The notes: generated by a model not told the origin, from the sequence alone. Shown: positions 39,001 to 39,476, counted from the stretch's first letter. The stretch is 64,000 bases of DNA from CBDBJR01 sp965206445 (GCA_965206445.1 CBDBJR010000002.1:124001-188000); one strand, 5' to 3'. Numbers and translations: made by a program.

Positions 39001-39237
39001 GGGTCGGCGGACATGCGGATGGACGGCGAGGTGGGCTATGGAGTGTGGGCACTGGGCGGGACGGTGCGGCCGTATCTGGGCGCGTCGCTGCTGGGCGGCG
39101 GCGGCCATACGCAGCGACTGGGCGTGCGGTTTGAGTTTGGGCGCGGCGTGCAGATGGAGCTGGAAGGCGGCCGCCGCGCGGGCGCGAATGCCGAGGCCGA
39201 GCACAACATCCAGCTGCGGTGGAAGTGGGACTGGTAG
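1..39237 (+). CDS. giant repetitive adhesin with C-terminal autotransporter barrel (5' end outside window)
   Basis: The frame is open from the first base, so the true start, signal peptide and any N-terminal anchor lie upstream; 13,078 residues are visible. Order seen: the end of a VCBS module and a PKD-like module (residues 1-137), ten Calx-beta-like modules, a putative-Ig module near 1400-1490, two SEAVTV-type Ig-like modules, an SwmB-like module, a non-repetitive stretch (about 1835-2380), seventeen VCBS modules mostly alternating with PKD-like modules, about sixty ~105-residue Calx-beta-like modules, four related Calx-beta modules, a linker with LRRRDNSAGRGS, and a beta-barrel ending in the aromatic WKWDW, the usual outer-membrane-protein C-terminal signature. 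Composition is Thr/Val/Asp-rich and nearly free of cysteine. Calx-beta, VCBS and cadherin-like modules commonly bind calcium in surface adhesins, so the inferred role is a cell-surface adhesin translocated by its own barrel (type V-like). Substrate or host target is unknown. Confidence 0.9.
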   Translation: MTTTVDAVTNAVTIVPDMVTETFQVQASDNTPEIITITVTGANDVPTANAGPDQANVSVDDTVTLDGTGSRDPEDGNALTYQWVQLGTTALLNDAATATPTFVVIAADANTVLTFELTVTDPDGATATDTVTIAVQAQEALLVVSIDAGTSPVTEGDAATFTLTVDSAPATDLVVRVEVTESGNFIGGAQSTMVTINASETTATLTVPTIDDVVDEANGTITATVATGIGGYTAAVALEDNTATVDVRDNDDPPMLAITSPSVPEGDSGTARLTYTVTLTEATDQTVTVRYAVDASISTATAVDDYTALPDGTLTFTPGMTTQPIEVTVTGDTIDEEDETILVLLSDAINATIMTALGTGTITDDDGLPIISIAAMPSSVTEGTAATFILTADPAPATELTVMVSVTDSGDFIAGPAPTMVTIAADATTATLTVDTTDDENDELNGVITATVEEDTDTDADYMVAASPANTATVAVEDDDDDAVAPLVDPVITIAAVTSSVPEGTAATFRLTATPAPTADLTVTVSVDDGPGNFIAGSAPTTVTIPASETTATLTVLTEDDDVNEANGMITATVDNGVGYTFVAPATASVAINDNDLPGDLPTLAISLDLPQSVVEGDDETAIFIYRVTLSRETEQTVTVEYAFTGTAIEGVDYSVLPFGGGLVFPSGTTSRTIQVSVRDDTIDEDDETVDITLSNPVNATITTAAADTGTIRDNDTPVISIVAVTPSVIEGTPATFRLTATLAPRVDLAVMVTLTDLGSFIQGAAPTMMRLAAGTTTATLSVPTVNDTTDEPNNVITATVTPGTVTPGGANYAVAEPPANRAVVGVEDNDGDADPVITIAAGTSPVTEGTAATFRLTASLAPVADLTVMVTVTDPGNFIFGARPTMVTIAASVTTATLTVPTTDDEVGEADDTITVVVASGADYAVGTPDRASVMIDDNDALPMLAIDSPSVEEGDSGSATLTYTVTLSGATERSVAVEYAVTGGTATAGDDYTVLPSGSLEFTPDGATTQTIEVTVTGDRVDEDDETVIISLQRPINAGITTADGTGTITNDDNPNISIVAVTSPVIEGTVATFRLTADPAPAEELTVMVTVTDSGNFIAGVRPTMVTIAASETTATLTVPTADDGVDEANGMITATVDNGVGYTPGDPATASVAIDDNDDLRTLAIDSPPSVDEGDIGSATLSYTVMLTGATEQRVTVRYAVTGGTATEGVGADYVLPPGTLTFAPGTLTQTIEATVTGDTIDETDETIIVTLSDPDNATITTAIGTATITNDDADPVVILVLTPATITQSGGPTTVTATLDPASSASSASTTVTVSAAPVSPAIEDDYDLSASSVLTIDPGATSSTGLVTITAVNRGTTTLREVTVSATAVNANGIEPVASQTLRIEANPPVATAPDDQIYTVGRLITPLTLALSPSSPDATTYTLTGPNAGPGNADLPAGLTFNPATRILTGTPTTVAAAVTLTYTVSDGVRTVMPTFAVTIIPETAPVITAIALTSNAVDDVYAPDEVIDATVTFSEAVTVTGTPELALTVGTATRQAVYDDSDSTTTTLVFSYTVVAGDLDVDGVSIGSNALTHIASSTIQSEADSEDAQTTHSAVADDPEHTVDSVVPTVAGVAITSTTGPYALGETIVLTATFSEAVTVVGTPQIPLVVGTATRQAVYDSDSSTTTELAFGYTVVAGDNDDNGVAVAQNTLTAGGTIRDAAGNDAVLAHNAITEALDNRVDTIIPMVDTAAINGAVLTLTYSEALDASSVPVSTAWTLTLGSGTVPTVNPDGVAIDGRTVTLTLNAAVVLSDVVTLTYTVGANPVQDEAGNAAAGFTRPMVPNTTPPPTVSLAAPGSAVLTEGDSTTLVVNLNAAAPAGGVLVQLDSLQTVPSALDTPTTVTYELDYRVTLQDTTATNPACAIAGFSFDSATTPGMLIPRRVVVPFPAGCTSQTLELTTLEDMDGLDETLAFSLVEVEVEDAGYTVTSVPTERSRTLTVTDNEPVVTLGLLGDPLRPGRELGVVTERNYIAVDVLLPATYDLNVNLPVTVNLGVSGIDAADVVTFGAGFTPLTDLSSLLIDGRSAISAGQPSSRRVYYKTVADNVEEDVEVATVTLLPGDGYRLPATDVSRSVMILDSLRMTIPDTAARTAVEGGAPATVTLRLSRGIKGTLGEGATAFMTLMPMPGEDYTVSASVVGRSGRLVVPVRETSAANEYAMTFPFDRDDLGEEITVTITVTEGADLDMVTLTLTDLFATSGGFNGLPGYSSVPNPMPMVTITLDTLEDNDAEAMLAGTLTEDTLNDATVTVTLVNTEYAPDAELMAGDFTLTTTDVPGGAVTVSGVRRDSATEATLTLAYDGTNLTADGTLSVTVLEFGHTGSGDLATNSVPIMAIIDDLTGAVTEDAVATDTGRLFLPGGFVAQTGATDRATGQGAYGTFTLTTAGVWTYTLDNAADVTNALAAGIQVTDVFTAVSATDTSVTQAVTITVTGANDAPTANAGPDQPAVIAGATVTLDGSGTDPDTGDSIVAYTWTQSAGPAVTLSDAVARPTFPAPSVTSTTDLTFALVVNDGDADSDPVADSNLDDTVDNTVTITVYPGITGDTTGMVTEGGVDGDGVDTDTGMLAQPSSFVAQTGANGQGAYGSFTLATDGAWGYTLNNADADTNALPADVTVTDVFTAVSSENAGVTQAVTITVTGANDAPTAAAGADRTVPQEATVNLVGSGSTDPDTGDQALLTYVWTQTGGTPDVTLVPGVDDTTRTFTAPTVATDTPLTFTLTVTDRQGATDTATVTVTIDAGSTVSIITGSIFGGVTEDAVPNTATGTLTVTTGGIVGTFHPQTDVPGTYGAFTLDENGGWTYTLDNDADITDALPLGNNFIFIQETFPVLADDMADDLLADTPATVTIIIDGANDPPTVAIGPAQTVEEETLVTLTGTGNDVDVDERDPTLRYRWTQTGRVPGGPLVTLTNADTATATFIAPNLLEETPLTFTLTVSDAHVGVSDTVIITVEADDDASLIGGDQIGGVTEDDSLQISDSGQLTVMDPEGNNRFQAQVEEVPGRYGTLGSLAATGEWVYGLDNSEAATQALAADTTGEETFNVMAADGTLGLLTIVVTGVNDAPTATGRFQIGDLLNGSATGGVEVMLVGTGSDRDTGEQAALRYAWSQVSGEPTVVLTDQTTATATFTAPPLTAATTLEFELTVTDGRATATARVRVPVQATDNIPAFIGGMRAGGVTEDTELTATGTLVVADEDGSDTLRQTPPTTTTPGTYGTFTLVVDATGETGVWSYTLNNDADAVQELAATDRVVERFAVYAADNTRSEVVITVTGANDRPVAMAGDAQSVNEGDPVTLVGMGSDRDATDRLFYRWTPPAGTGIPAIRLNPTTSASTTFEAPQLAAETAFTFTLAVTDSAEATATDTVVVTVTAANDEATFAGIYTGSVTEDDVASSLEDRGQARGRLTVTDTDGPDRFLAQADNAGIYGTFTLSADGRWRYVLDNADPDTNALSLPDEGTDRFTVQQAATVTTGGSIDGRIDPMNVVITITGANDAPTALAGADRFADEGNAVTLTGVGSDPETGDPDDLAYTWTQTDDGTAETTVTLTNVAPSDNAIVSFTAPDLTADTTLTFTLTVTEPGTDPQSNTDTVQVTIRADNDPATIAGLRTGEVTEDAGQVRTTATGTLSVTDPDSDNTIQAIQASTVAGTGTYGSFTLAATGAWTYTLNNADLDTQALAATDIVTEEFAVVAMDDATPRATTTGAVVITVTGANDAPSANAGDARSVNEGAAVTLSGSGSDPDTTDQLTYAWTPTGTPTVTLTDATTPTATFTAPQLVADTPLTFTLTVTDPTNDPITGTATDMVIVTVTAINDQAVFAGNLGGITEDAVPNTATGTLTVTDPDSANTIQAQTTPVTGTYGSFTLAATGEWTYTLNNAAPVIQALATTDSVTEEFEVQAVDDATPAATTTGAVVITVTGANDAPTAMAGDDQTITTEGAEVTLIGTGSSDPDGDVLTYRWLQTSGPAVVLTNENTVRATFTAPVVLQDTDLTFELKVTDRLAMATDTVTVTIQASDRPTSITGTLAGDVTEDAFETMTRGILTATDPNGDLAVLRAQATPGTYGTFTLVTTGAWVYELDNDDLETNALGVTTMVDPVTNAVTIVPDTVTETFTVEAADAADATTAMETVDITITITGANDAPTAMAGDDRTVDEGDPVTLTGTGTDPDTGEQAALTYAWTQTGGTAETTVTLTNADTASVSFTAPQLTADETLTFSLTVTDPQSAAHTDTVMVIVGADNDAAAISGVFSGSITEDADPNTVTGRLTVNDPDGANDFRARSATSIHGGFELAATGAWTYTLNNATPVTNRLSATDTVTETFPVQAADDTPATVVITILGANDAPAALAGADRNVPEASVVTLNGGGTDPETNIDPDTGAPDLTYAWAQVNITPGTPMVAFASSMDAARTSFTAPDQVLEPTALTFELTVTDLAGDTGTDTVVITVQPDNDPAVITGMRTGTVTEDADLVQTTATGTLTATDPDRPGATDLFDAQSDAPGTYGTFSVTNAGVWTYTLDNENAATNALAVGATETDSFTVTADDATTTVTITITGADDPSTIGGDFTGTVTANAPTTTATGTLTATDPDSSVATVTFQAPTSAGTYGTFSVTAQGVWTYSLNNEDSATIALAAGVTETDEFTVTADGATTTVTITVTGADDPVEITGMTTGTVTEDAEPTTTGTLTATDPDNSVATVTFQPTTSVGTYGTFSMTNAGVWTYTLDNENAATNALAEGATETDSFTVTAGGTTTTVTITISGADDPAELTGTTTGAVTEDAAAVSTTATGTLRVIDPDSIPGAVTFRAPTSAGTYGNFSLAETGEWSYILDNEADATNALAADAIATDAFTVRASDGPEGIVTEGIVTITITGTDDPSVIGGDLTRVVIENLEDINTATGFLTAMDPDGPDNRFRASGGVGTYGIFSLNSVGVWRYFLDNANPATDELPGGAVRTETFPVQTEDGVTATLTVTILGADDPPMITGGLTGAVTEDSVEVRTTGLLTVTDVDSDDPDNVRFVAQTTAVVGTYGAFTLTAAGAWTYELNNADAETNALAEGMTMSDDFTVVFAADSSVTQAVTITVTGANDTPTAMTGPDRTEPQDAMVRLSGTGSNDPDTGDTLTYEWVQTGGVGGNVTLTGRNTATATFAATFTPRLTVNTPLEFTLRVTDGRVADPLIDPTMDPRTDTVMVTIAANNIAAEIGGGVDDRGLMGSVTEDADPDTATGRLTATETDGTLLDPQFFAQSDAPGTYGAFTLSDGGEWTYTLNNADPDTNALGVTTMVDAVTNAVTIVPDMVTEIFEVRASDTTPGIVTITVTGANDAPTANAGPDQANVSVGDTVTLDGTGSRDPEDGNALTYDWKQVGTPIRLADTATPTFAVVAADANTRLTFELTVTDPDDATATDPDGEPITDTVTVAVQAREALPVVSIAAGDSPVTEGEDATFTLTVAPAPATDLVVRVDVIDSGTFIGGARPTMVTINASETTATLTVPTVNDATDEDDGIITATVAVGVGYTAAVALDDNTATVEVQDDDMPGVRISTPALTVVEDQEATYTVQLDTQPVGNVEVTVGGASGDVSVTGSPLTFTPDNWNIAQPVTVLAADDADAVPDGPVTLTHTVSGYGAITSGANVVVTVAENDLLGFTFDPAAVTMNEGGSDQYTVALRTQPPANVTVAIIPAVAVGGGVTAAPASLTFTPGNWNTAQTVTVTAAYDNNADDDVETLTHTASGGDYDDVSGTVTVTVLDNELRGAPGVVGPGVAGVRISQHRLPVDEGGMNTYTVRLNTDPEGNVRVTVGGASGDVSVTSPLTLTFTTINWDTEQTVRVTAMDDADAVEDVVTLTHTVSDYDMVTSVPNVVVTVDENDTAGLTLTPETVDVNEGGPAGTYTVVLDTEPTANVTVAIPAVGDVTAAPASLTFTTGNWNTAQTVTVTAGQDADGNDDNPMLVHTASGGDYGSVTGTVSVMVTDDDPAGLTLTPGSVDVNEGGPAGTYTVVLDTEPTANVTVAIPAVGDVTAAPASLTFTTSNWNTAQPVTVTAGEDADSVDDDVTLTHTASGGDYGSVTGTVLVTVMDDDTAGLILPPGAVNVNEGGSSQYTVALRTQPTATVTVTVAIPAVVDDVTAAPASLTFTTSNWNTAQTVTVTADEDADSVDDTVTLTHTASGGDYGSVSGTVMVTVLDNERPGVRISPLTLMVDEGGTNTYTVRLNTQPVGNVEVTVVGASGDVSVTSPLTLTFTTTNWAADQTVTVTAMDDADAVEDVVTLTHTVSDYGAITSGPDVVVTVTENDTAAVTVTETGDDTTVSEPDGTDTYTVVLDTQPTADVTITPISGAPTVATVSAALTFSTANWNTPQDVTVTVVDDSIDNTDDSTTTVTHAITGGGYNGVGVADVMVTATATDDDTAGVRISTPTVSVVENGQNTYTVQLETQPVGTVTVTVGGASGDVSVTGSPLTFTPDNWNTAQPVTVLAADDADAVPDGPVTLTHEVSGYGAITSGANVVVTVTENDTAGLTLTPGAVNVNEGGSSQYTVALRTQPPATVTVAIPAVGDVTAAPASLTFTPGNWNTAQTVTVTAAYDVDGDDDVVTLTHTARDGDYDTVSGTVTVTVLDNELRGAPGVVGPGVAGVRISTDRLTVVEDQEATYTVRLNTDPEGDVRVTVGGASGDVSVTSPLTLTFTTINWDTEQTVRVTAMDDADAVADVVTLTHAVSGYGAITNGPDVVVTVDENDEADLALTPGAVNVNEGGSGQYTVALRTEPTGTVTVDITAGGDVRTNPMSLTFTTSNWNTPQDVTVTAEEDADGNDDTQALTHTARGGDYDTLSGTVTVTVMDNDTPGVGISTAALEIDEGMQNTYTVQLDTQPVGTVTVTVGGASGDVSVTGSPLTFTPDNWNTAQPVTVLAADDADAVPDSPVTLTHTVSGYGAITSGANVVVTVTENDTAGLTLTPGAVNVNEGGSSQYTVVLRTQPTDTVTVAIPAVDDVTAAPASLTFTTSNWNTAQPVTVTAGEDADSVDDDVTLTHTASGGDYGSVSGTVTVTVLDNERPGVRISPLTLMVDEGEEATYTVRLNTDPGGDVMVTVGGASGDVSVTSPLTLTFTTINWEMEQTVRVTAMDDADAVADVVTLTHTVSGGGITSGPDVVVTVTENDTAAVTVTETDDDTTVTEPDGTDTYTVVLRSQPTADVTITPMSGAPTVATVSAALTFSTANWNTPQDVTVTVVDDSIDNTDDRTTTVTHAITGGGYNGVGVADVMVTATATDDDTAGVRISTPTVTVVENGQNTYTVQLETQPVGNVEVTVGGASGDVRVTGSPLTFTPDNWNTAQPVTVLADDDADAIPDGPVTLTHTVSGYGAITSGANVVVTVTENDTVGLTLTPGAVNVNEGGSSQYTVALRTQPTDTVTVAIPAVDDVTAAPASLTFTTINWNTEQTVTVTAAYDVDGDDDVVTLTHTARDGDYDTVSGTVTVTVLDNELRGAPGVVGPGVAGVRISTDRLTVVEDQEATYTVRLNTQPEGDVRVTVGGASGDVSVTSPLTLTFTTINWDTEQTVRVTAMDDANAVPDARVTLTHAVSGYGAITSGPDVEVTVTENDIVGLTLTPDAVNMNEGGSGQYTVALRTEPTATVTVDITAGGDVRTNPMSLTFTTSNWNMPQDVTVTAEEDADGNDDTQALTHTARGGDYDTLSDTVTVTVMDNDTPGVGISTAALEIVEGMQNTYTVQLDTQPVGTVTVTVGGASGDVSVIGSPLTFTTGNWNTAQPVTVLAADDADAVPDSLVILTHTVSGYGAITSGANVVVTVTENDAAGLTLAPGDVNVNEGGSSQYTVALRTQPPATVTVAIPAVGDVTAAPASLTFTTSNWNTAQTVTVTAAEDADENNDIVTLTHTPSGGDYDTLTGTVTVTVLDNDSPGVRISTDRLTVVEDQEATYTVRLNTQPGGDVTVTVGGASGDVSVTSPLTLTFTTINWDTEQAVRVTAMDDADAVEDVVTLTHTVSGYGAITSGPDVVVTITENDEAGLTLPPDAVDVNEGGSGQYTVALRTEPTDTVTIDITAGGDVRTNPMSLTFTTSNWNTPQDVTVTAEEDADGNDDTQALTHTARGGDYDTLSGTVTVTVMDNDTPGVRISTAELEIDEGMQNTYTVQLDTQPAGTVTVTVGGASGDVSVTGSPLTFTPDNWNTAQPVTVLAADDADAVPDSPVTLTHTVSGYGAITSGANVVVTVTENDLVGLTLTPVAVNVNEGGSSQYTVVLRTEPTDTVTVAIPAVGDVTANPASLTFTTSNWNTAQPVTVTAGEDADSVDDDVTLTHTASGGDYGSVSGTVTVTVLDNERPGVRISPLTLMVDEGEEATYTVRLNTDPGGDVMVMVGGASGDVSVTSPLTLTFTTINWEMEQTVRVTAMDDADAVADVVTLTHTVSDYGTVTSVPNVVVTVTENDTAAVTVTETDGDTTVAEPDGTDTYTVVLDTEPTADVTITPISGAPTVATVSAALTFSTANWNTPQDVTVTVVDDSIDNTDDRTTTVTHAITGGGYNGVGVADVMVTATATDDDTAGVRISTPTVTVVENGQNTYTVQLETQPVGNVEVTVGGASGDVSVTGSPLTFTPDNWNTAQPVTVLADDDADAVPDGPVTLTHTVSGYGAITSGANVVVTVTENDTAGLTLTPGAVNVNEGGSSQYTVVLRTQPTDTVTVAIPAVDDVTAAPASLTFTTSNWNTAQTVTVTAAYDVDGDDDVVTLTHTARDGDYDTVSGTVTVTVLDNELRGAPGVVGPGVAGVRISTDRLTVVEDQEATYTVRLNTDPGGDVRVTVGGASGDVSVTSPLTLTFTTINWEMEQTVRVTAMDDADAVADMVTLMHAVSGYGAITSGPDVVVTVTENDRAGLTLPVGAVDVNEGGSGQYTVALRTEPTDTVTVDIIAGGDVRTNPMSLTFTTSNWNTPQPVTVTAEEDADGNDDTQALTHTARGGDYGAVTDTVTVTVMDNDTPGVRISTPTLTVAEGMQNTYTVQLDTQPAGTVTVTVGGASGDVSVTGSPLTFTTGNWNTEQTVTVNAADDADAVPDSPVTLTHTVSGYGAITSGANVVVTVTENDLVGLTLTPVAVNVNEGGSSQYTVVLRTEPTDTVTVAIPAVGDVTAAPASLTFTTSNWNTAQPVTVTADEDDLDVNNDIETLTHTASGGDYDAVSDTVTVTVLDNELPGVRVSTDRLTVIEDEEATYTVRLNTDPGGDVMVTVGGASGDVSVTSPLTLTFTTINWAAEQTVRVTAMDDADAVADVMVTLTHTVIGYGAIIEPTVVVTVTENDTAGVTVTETDGDTTVTEPDGTDTYTVVLDTEPTADVTITPISGAPTVATVSAALTFSTANWNTPQDVTVTVVDDSIDNTNDRTTTVTHAITGGGYNGVGVADVMVTATATDDDTAGVRISTAAVTVVENGQNTYTVQLETQPVGTVTVTVGGASGDVRVTGSPLTFTPDNWNTVQPVTVLADDDADAVPDSPVTLTHTVSGYGAITGGANVVVTVTENDTAGLTLTPGAVNVNEGGSSQYTVALRTQPPATVTVAIPAVDDVTAAPASLTFTPGNWNTAQTVTVTAAYDVDGDDDVVTLTHTARDGDYDTVSGTVTVTVLDNELRGAPGVVGPGVAGVRISTDRLTVVEDQEATYTVRLNTDPGGDVRVTVGGASGDVSVTSPLTLTFTTINWEMEQTVRVTAMDDADAVADMVTLMHAVSGYGAITNGPDVVVTVTENDEADLALTPGAVNVNEGGSGQYTVALRTEPTATVTVDITAGGDVRTNPMSLTFTISNWNTPQPVTVTAEEDADGNDDTQALTHTARGGDYGAVTGTVAVTVMDNDTPGVRISTPTLTVAEGMRNTYTARLDTQPTGTVTVTVGGESGDVSVTGSPLTFTTGNWNMEQTVTVNAAEDADAVEDVVTLMHTASGYGGAITSEANVEVTVTENDTAGFALTPDAVNVNEGGSSQYTVALRTQPTATVTVAIPAVDDVTAAPASLTFTPGNWNTTQTVRVTAVTDADVDNDVVTLMHTASGGDYDAVSDTVTVTVLDNEPPSAPGVRVSTDRLTVAEGGMNTYTVRLNTDPGGDVMVTVGGASGDVSVTSPLTLTFTTINWDTEQTVRVTAMDDADAVADVVTLTHTVSDYDMVTSVPNVVVTVTENDTAAVTVTETDGDTTVAEPDGTDTYTVVLRSQPTADVTITPISGDSTVATVSAALTFSTANWNTPQDVTVTVVDDSIDNTDDRTTTVTHAITGGGYNGVGVADVMVTATATDDDTAGVRISTPTVTVVENGQNTYTVQLETQPVGNVEVTVGGASGDVSVTGSPLTFTPDNWNTAQPVTVLAADDADAVPDGPVTLTHTVSGYGAITSGANVVVTVTENDLAGLTLTPGAVNVNEGGSSQYTVVLRTQPPATVTVAIPAVDDVTAAPASLTFTPGNWNTAQTVRVTAVSDADGADDVVTLTHTASGGDYDTVSDTVTVTVLDNAPSSAPGVRVSMDRLTVVEGDMNTYTVRLNTQPGGDVMVTVGGESGDVSVIGSPVALTFTTGNWDTEQTVIVNAAEDDNAVADAMVTLTHTVIGYGTIIEPTVVVTVTENDTAALTLTPGAVNVNEGGSGQYTVALRTEPTDTVTVDITAGGDVRTNPMSLTFTISNWNTPQPVTVTAEEDADGNNDTQALTHTASGGDYGAVTGTVAVTVMDNDTPGVRISTPTLTVAEGMRNTYTVQLDTQPAGTVTVTVGGASDDVSVTGSPLTFTTGNWNTEQTVTVTAAEDADAVADDMVTLTHTASGYGGAITSEANVEVTVTENDTAGLALTPVAVNVNEGGSSQYTVALRTQPTDTVTVAIPAVDDVTAAPASLTFTPGNWNTAQTVRVTAVEDTDVNNDVVTLMHTASGGDYDAVRGTVTVTVLDNVPPSTPGVRISMDRLTIDEGGMNTYTVRLNTDPGGDVTVTVGGASGDVSVTSPLTLTFTTINWEMEQTVRVTAMDDADAVADVVTLTHTVSDYDMVTSVPNVVVTVTENDTAAVTVTETDDDTTVAEPDGTDTYTVVLRSQPTADVTITPMSGAPTVATVSAALTFSTANWNTPQDVTVTVVDDSIDNTADRTTTVTHAITGGGYNGVGVADVMVTATDNDTAGVRISTQIVMVAENGQNTYTVQLDTQPAGNVEVTVGGASGDVSVTGSPLTFTPDNWNTAQPVTVLADDDADAVPDSPVTLTHTVSGYGAITGGANVVVTVTENDRAGFTFNPATATVNVNEGGSNQYTVALRTQPTDTVTVAIPAVDDVTAAPASLTFTPGNWNTAQTVRVTAVTDTDVDNDVVTLRHTASGGDYDAVSDTVTVTVLDNEPPSGRPGVRISMDRLPVDEGGTNTYTVRLNTDPGGNVTVTVGGASGDVSVTSSLTLLFTTINWAAEQTVTVTAMDDADAVADMVTLTHTVIGYGAIIEPTVVVTVTENDTAALTLTPDAVNMNEGGSGQYTVALRTEPTDTVTVDITAGGDVRTNPMSLTFTTSNWNMPQDVTVTAEEDADGNNDTQALTHTASGGDYGAVTGTVTVTVMDNDTPGVVISTAELEIDEGMQNTYTVRLNTQPGDDVMVTVGGASGDVSVTGSPLTFTPDNWNTAQPVTVLAAEDADAVPDSSVTLTHTASGYGAITSGANVVVTVTENDLVGLTLTPDAVNVNEGGSSQYTVALRTQPTDTVTVAIPAVVGDVTAAPASLTFTTSNWNTAQTVTVMAVEDDLDVNDDIETLTHTASGGDYGSVSGTVTVTVLDDDTPGVRISTDRLTVAEGGTNTYTVRLNRQPGSNVTVMVDGASGDVSVTSPLILTFTSVNWDTEQTVTVNAAEDDDAVADAMVTLTHAVTGYDMVTSVPNVVVTVTENDTAAVTVTETDGDTTVAEPDGTDTYTVVLRTQPTADVTITPTSGDTAIATVSAALTFTTVNWETPQEVTVTGVNDSIDNMDDRRTTTVTHEITGGGYNGVNVEDMDVTVTVTDDDLAPTGITLALSPNSVAEIGNAEITVTATLTGGGTRTDPTVVSLSTADDDPPAANSAAAGADYTAVTSVNLTIPAASASAQMTLTIPVMEDVIDEGTGETLLVIGTTTVSSITNITAATLTITDNDAADVTVSDSTLTVAENDGTATYTVVLRTQPTADVTITPTSGNTAIATVSAALTFTTSNWDMVQTVTVTGVNDSVDSANRMATVTHEITGGGYNDVNVEDVMVTVTDDDDAPTGITLALSPNIVAEDVGDAVITVTATLTGGGTRTEDTVVSLSTADVTASAGVDYTAPASVNLTIPATIASAAATLTIPVTNDVINEADETLRVTGTTTVGTLTITEALLTITDNDNAPAEITLALSPSSVAEDVGNAAITVTATLVGTTTRSEETVVSLGTADGTATAGADYTAVTPVNLTIPVASASAQMTLTIPVMDDVIDEGASETLSVMGMTTVGLTVTPADLTIIDDDAPTGITLALNPDSVAEDVGNAEITVTATLEGGTTRSEETVVSLSTADNTATAGTDYTAVTSVNLTIPATIASAEMTLTIPVTNDPIHEADETLRVRGTTAVGLTVTAAPLTITDDDDPTERTAALNEQILPRIIPAVLDGSNQLVIDRLRRRDNSAGRGSTAIAGNSVGDSGESSPADLMQQLGQWLYSDAAEVALSRQLRQLDEFELRKFIGDLSFDADGERIGMDGAALYGSGSYRQLSGGEDGIDWDGDLIGGYVGIDKWLQADMLVGVSISYFKGEFDYDDADSPTDDDGKYDVNLTGVHPYIGWSVSDDLDVWASIGYGAGEVELVDSASQRSSDLEYSAVSVGANGRLYASDELIAGGRSELRLRGEVSVWQLDFDRNGGGFNDLSSQRARLVLEASHTRSTASGNNLRSGLELGVRHDGGDGQSGQGIELGGNVEWRDAKRGLTLSGRGRVLTLAEYSDWGLSGTLRVESKSDGRGLSLSLSPSYGRDGSSIERLWSNGASALSSAGQSGSADMRMDGEVGYGVWALGGTVRPYLGASLLGGGGHTQRLGVRFEFGRGVQMELEGGRRAGANAEAEHNIQLRWKWDW
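421..3830 (+). repeat. first Calx-beta-like tract of the adhesin (ten modules)
   Basis: Ten modules of about 340 bp begin near 421, 765, 1105, 1465, 1800, 2150, 2500, 2825, 3170 and 3490. Two sub-types are interspersed: one starts like VSIxAGTSPVTEGTAATF with a GNFIAG core, the other like LAIDSPSVEEGDSG with an EYAVTGGTATAG core. Each ends in an acidic DNDD-type turn. These are the hallmarks of Calx-beta domains, which bind calcium through acidic loops at their ends. Confidence 0.75.
4471..5205 (+). repeat. two tandem SEAVTV-type Ig-like modules
   Basis: Two modules of about 360 bp share the core TFSEAVTVxGTP, the motif VGTATRQAVYD and the ending TVVAGDxDxxGV. The second starts near 4843. 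They are followed at about 5206-5490 by an SwmB-like module with LTYSEALDASSVPV. A diverged relative of this module is also found on the plus strand at 51957-52248, outside this gene. Confidence 0.65.
7141..16380 (+). repeat. VCBS / PKD-like tract of the adhesin (about 17 VCBS modules)
   Basis: Seventeen modules carry a VTED-like start (near 7165, 7790, 8400, 9040, 9662, 10285, 10960, 11595, 12208, 12877, 13505, 13820, 14135, 14440, 14770, 15080, 15750), then GTYGTFTL, W(T)YTLNN and VTITVTGANDAP. Most are followed by a PKD/K319L-like module with ANAGPDQ, LTYxWTQ and LTFTLTVTD. From about 13.5 to 15.1 kb the PKD partner drops out and VCBS modules stand in direct tandem, so this stretch has its own ~310 bp period. 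Confidence 0.8.
16717..36040 (+). repeat. main tandem tract of ~105-residue Calx-beta-like modules
   Basis: About 19.3 kb of modules averaging ~320 bp, so roughly sixty copies (estimated from length, not individually counted). A module reads GVRISTxxLTVxEG, TYTVxLxTQP, VTVGGASGDV, LTFTxxNWNTxQTVTV, DxVTLTHTxSGY and VTVTxND. Sub-types follow each other in a set order, and one marker sub-type (core NWNTPQDVTVTVVDDSIDN) recurs about every 2.58 kb, so the tract is a higher-order repeat. Several modules are close to identical at DNA level, implying recent amplification or gene conversion. Confidence 0.85.
36043..37800 (+). repeat. four distal Calx-beta modules (APTGITLALSP type)
   Basis: Four modules begin with ITLALSP(N/S)SVAE(D)VG or a close variant near 36055, 36765, 37110 and 37455. 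Each has VVSLSTAD, DYTAVTSVNLTIPA, MTLTIPV and LTITDDD segments. One module of the upstream NW type (36420-36745) is inserted between the first and second. They separate the main tract from the barrel linker. Confidence 0.7.
38110..39237 (+). other. autotransporter-type outer-membrane beta-barrel domain
   Basis: The last ~375 residues of the giant protein change character completely: they become rich in alternating hydrophobic and polar residues with Gly and aromatics (GAALYGSGSYRQL, LIGGYVGIDKWL, VHPYIGWSVSDDLDVWASIGYG, RPYLGASLLGGGG) and end in a terminal Trp. This is the pattern of a C-terminal autotransporter barrel. A preceding helical stretch (LMQQLGQWLYSDAAEVALSRQ) could be the segment that plugs or crosses the pore. 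Confidence 0.8.
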
Positions 39238-39330
39238 TCGGCAGTCGGATAGCCTGTATCCCACCCTTGCCCACCCCGAAAAGCCAATAATCCGATCAGC
39301 CGGCCTAACGAAAGCCAGATCTGGCATTAC

Positions 39331-39447
39331 ATGGCCAATTTTCAGTCGGAACGAAAGATCAAACAGCGCTTACGGGAGTGGGCGTTCGGCAAGAAATCGC
39401 CGGTGGTGGAAGACCTCGGCGAAATGCACCGGCCGAAATCCTCCTGA
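39331..39447 (+). CDS. possible 38-residue ORF in the gap after the adhesin
   Basis: An ATG-to-TGA frame encodes a basic peptide beginning MANFQSERKIKQRLREWAFG. The same frame stays open a little upstream (PNESQIWHY), so it may be the tail of a decayed gene instead. I recognise no family and no ribosome-binding site. Its amino acid make-up (W, K, R, E) is unlike the adhesin. The rest of 39238-39667 shows only the stem-loop listed next. Confidence 0.2.
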   Translation: MANFQSERKIKQRLREWAFGKKSPVVEDLGEMHRPKSS

Positions 39448-39476
39448 TTCGCCACGCACCGCGCACCGCCAACCGG

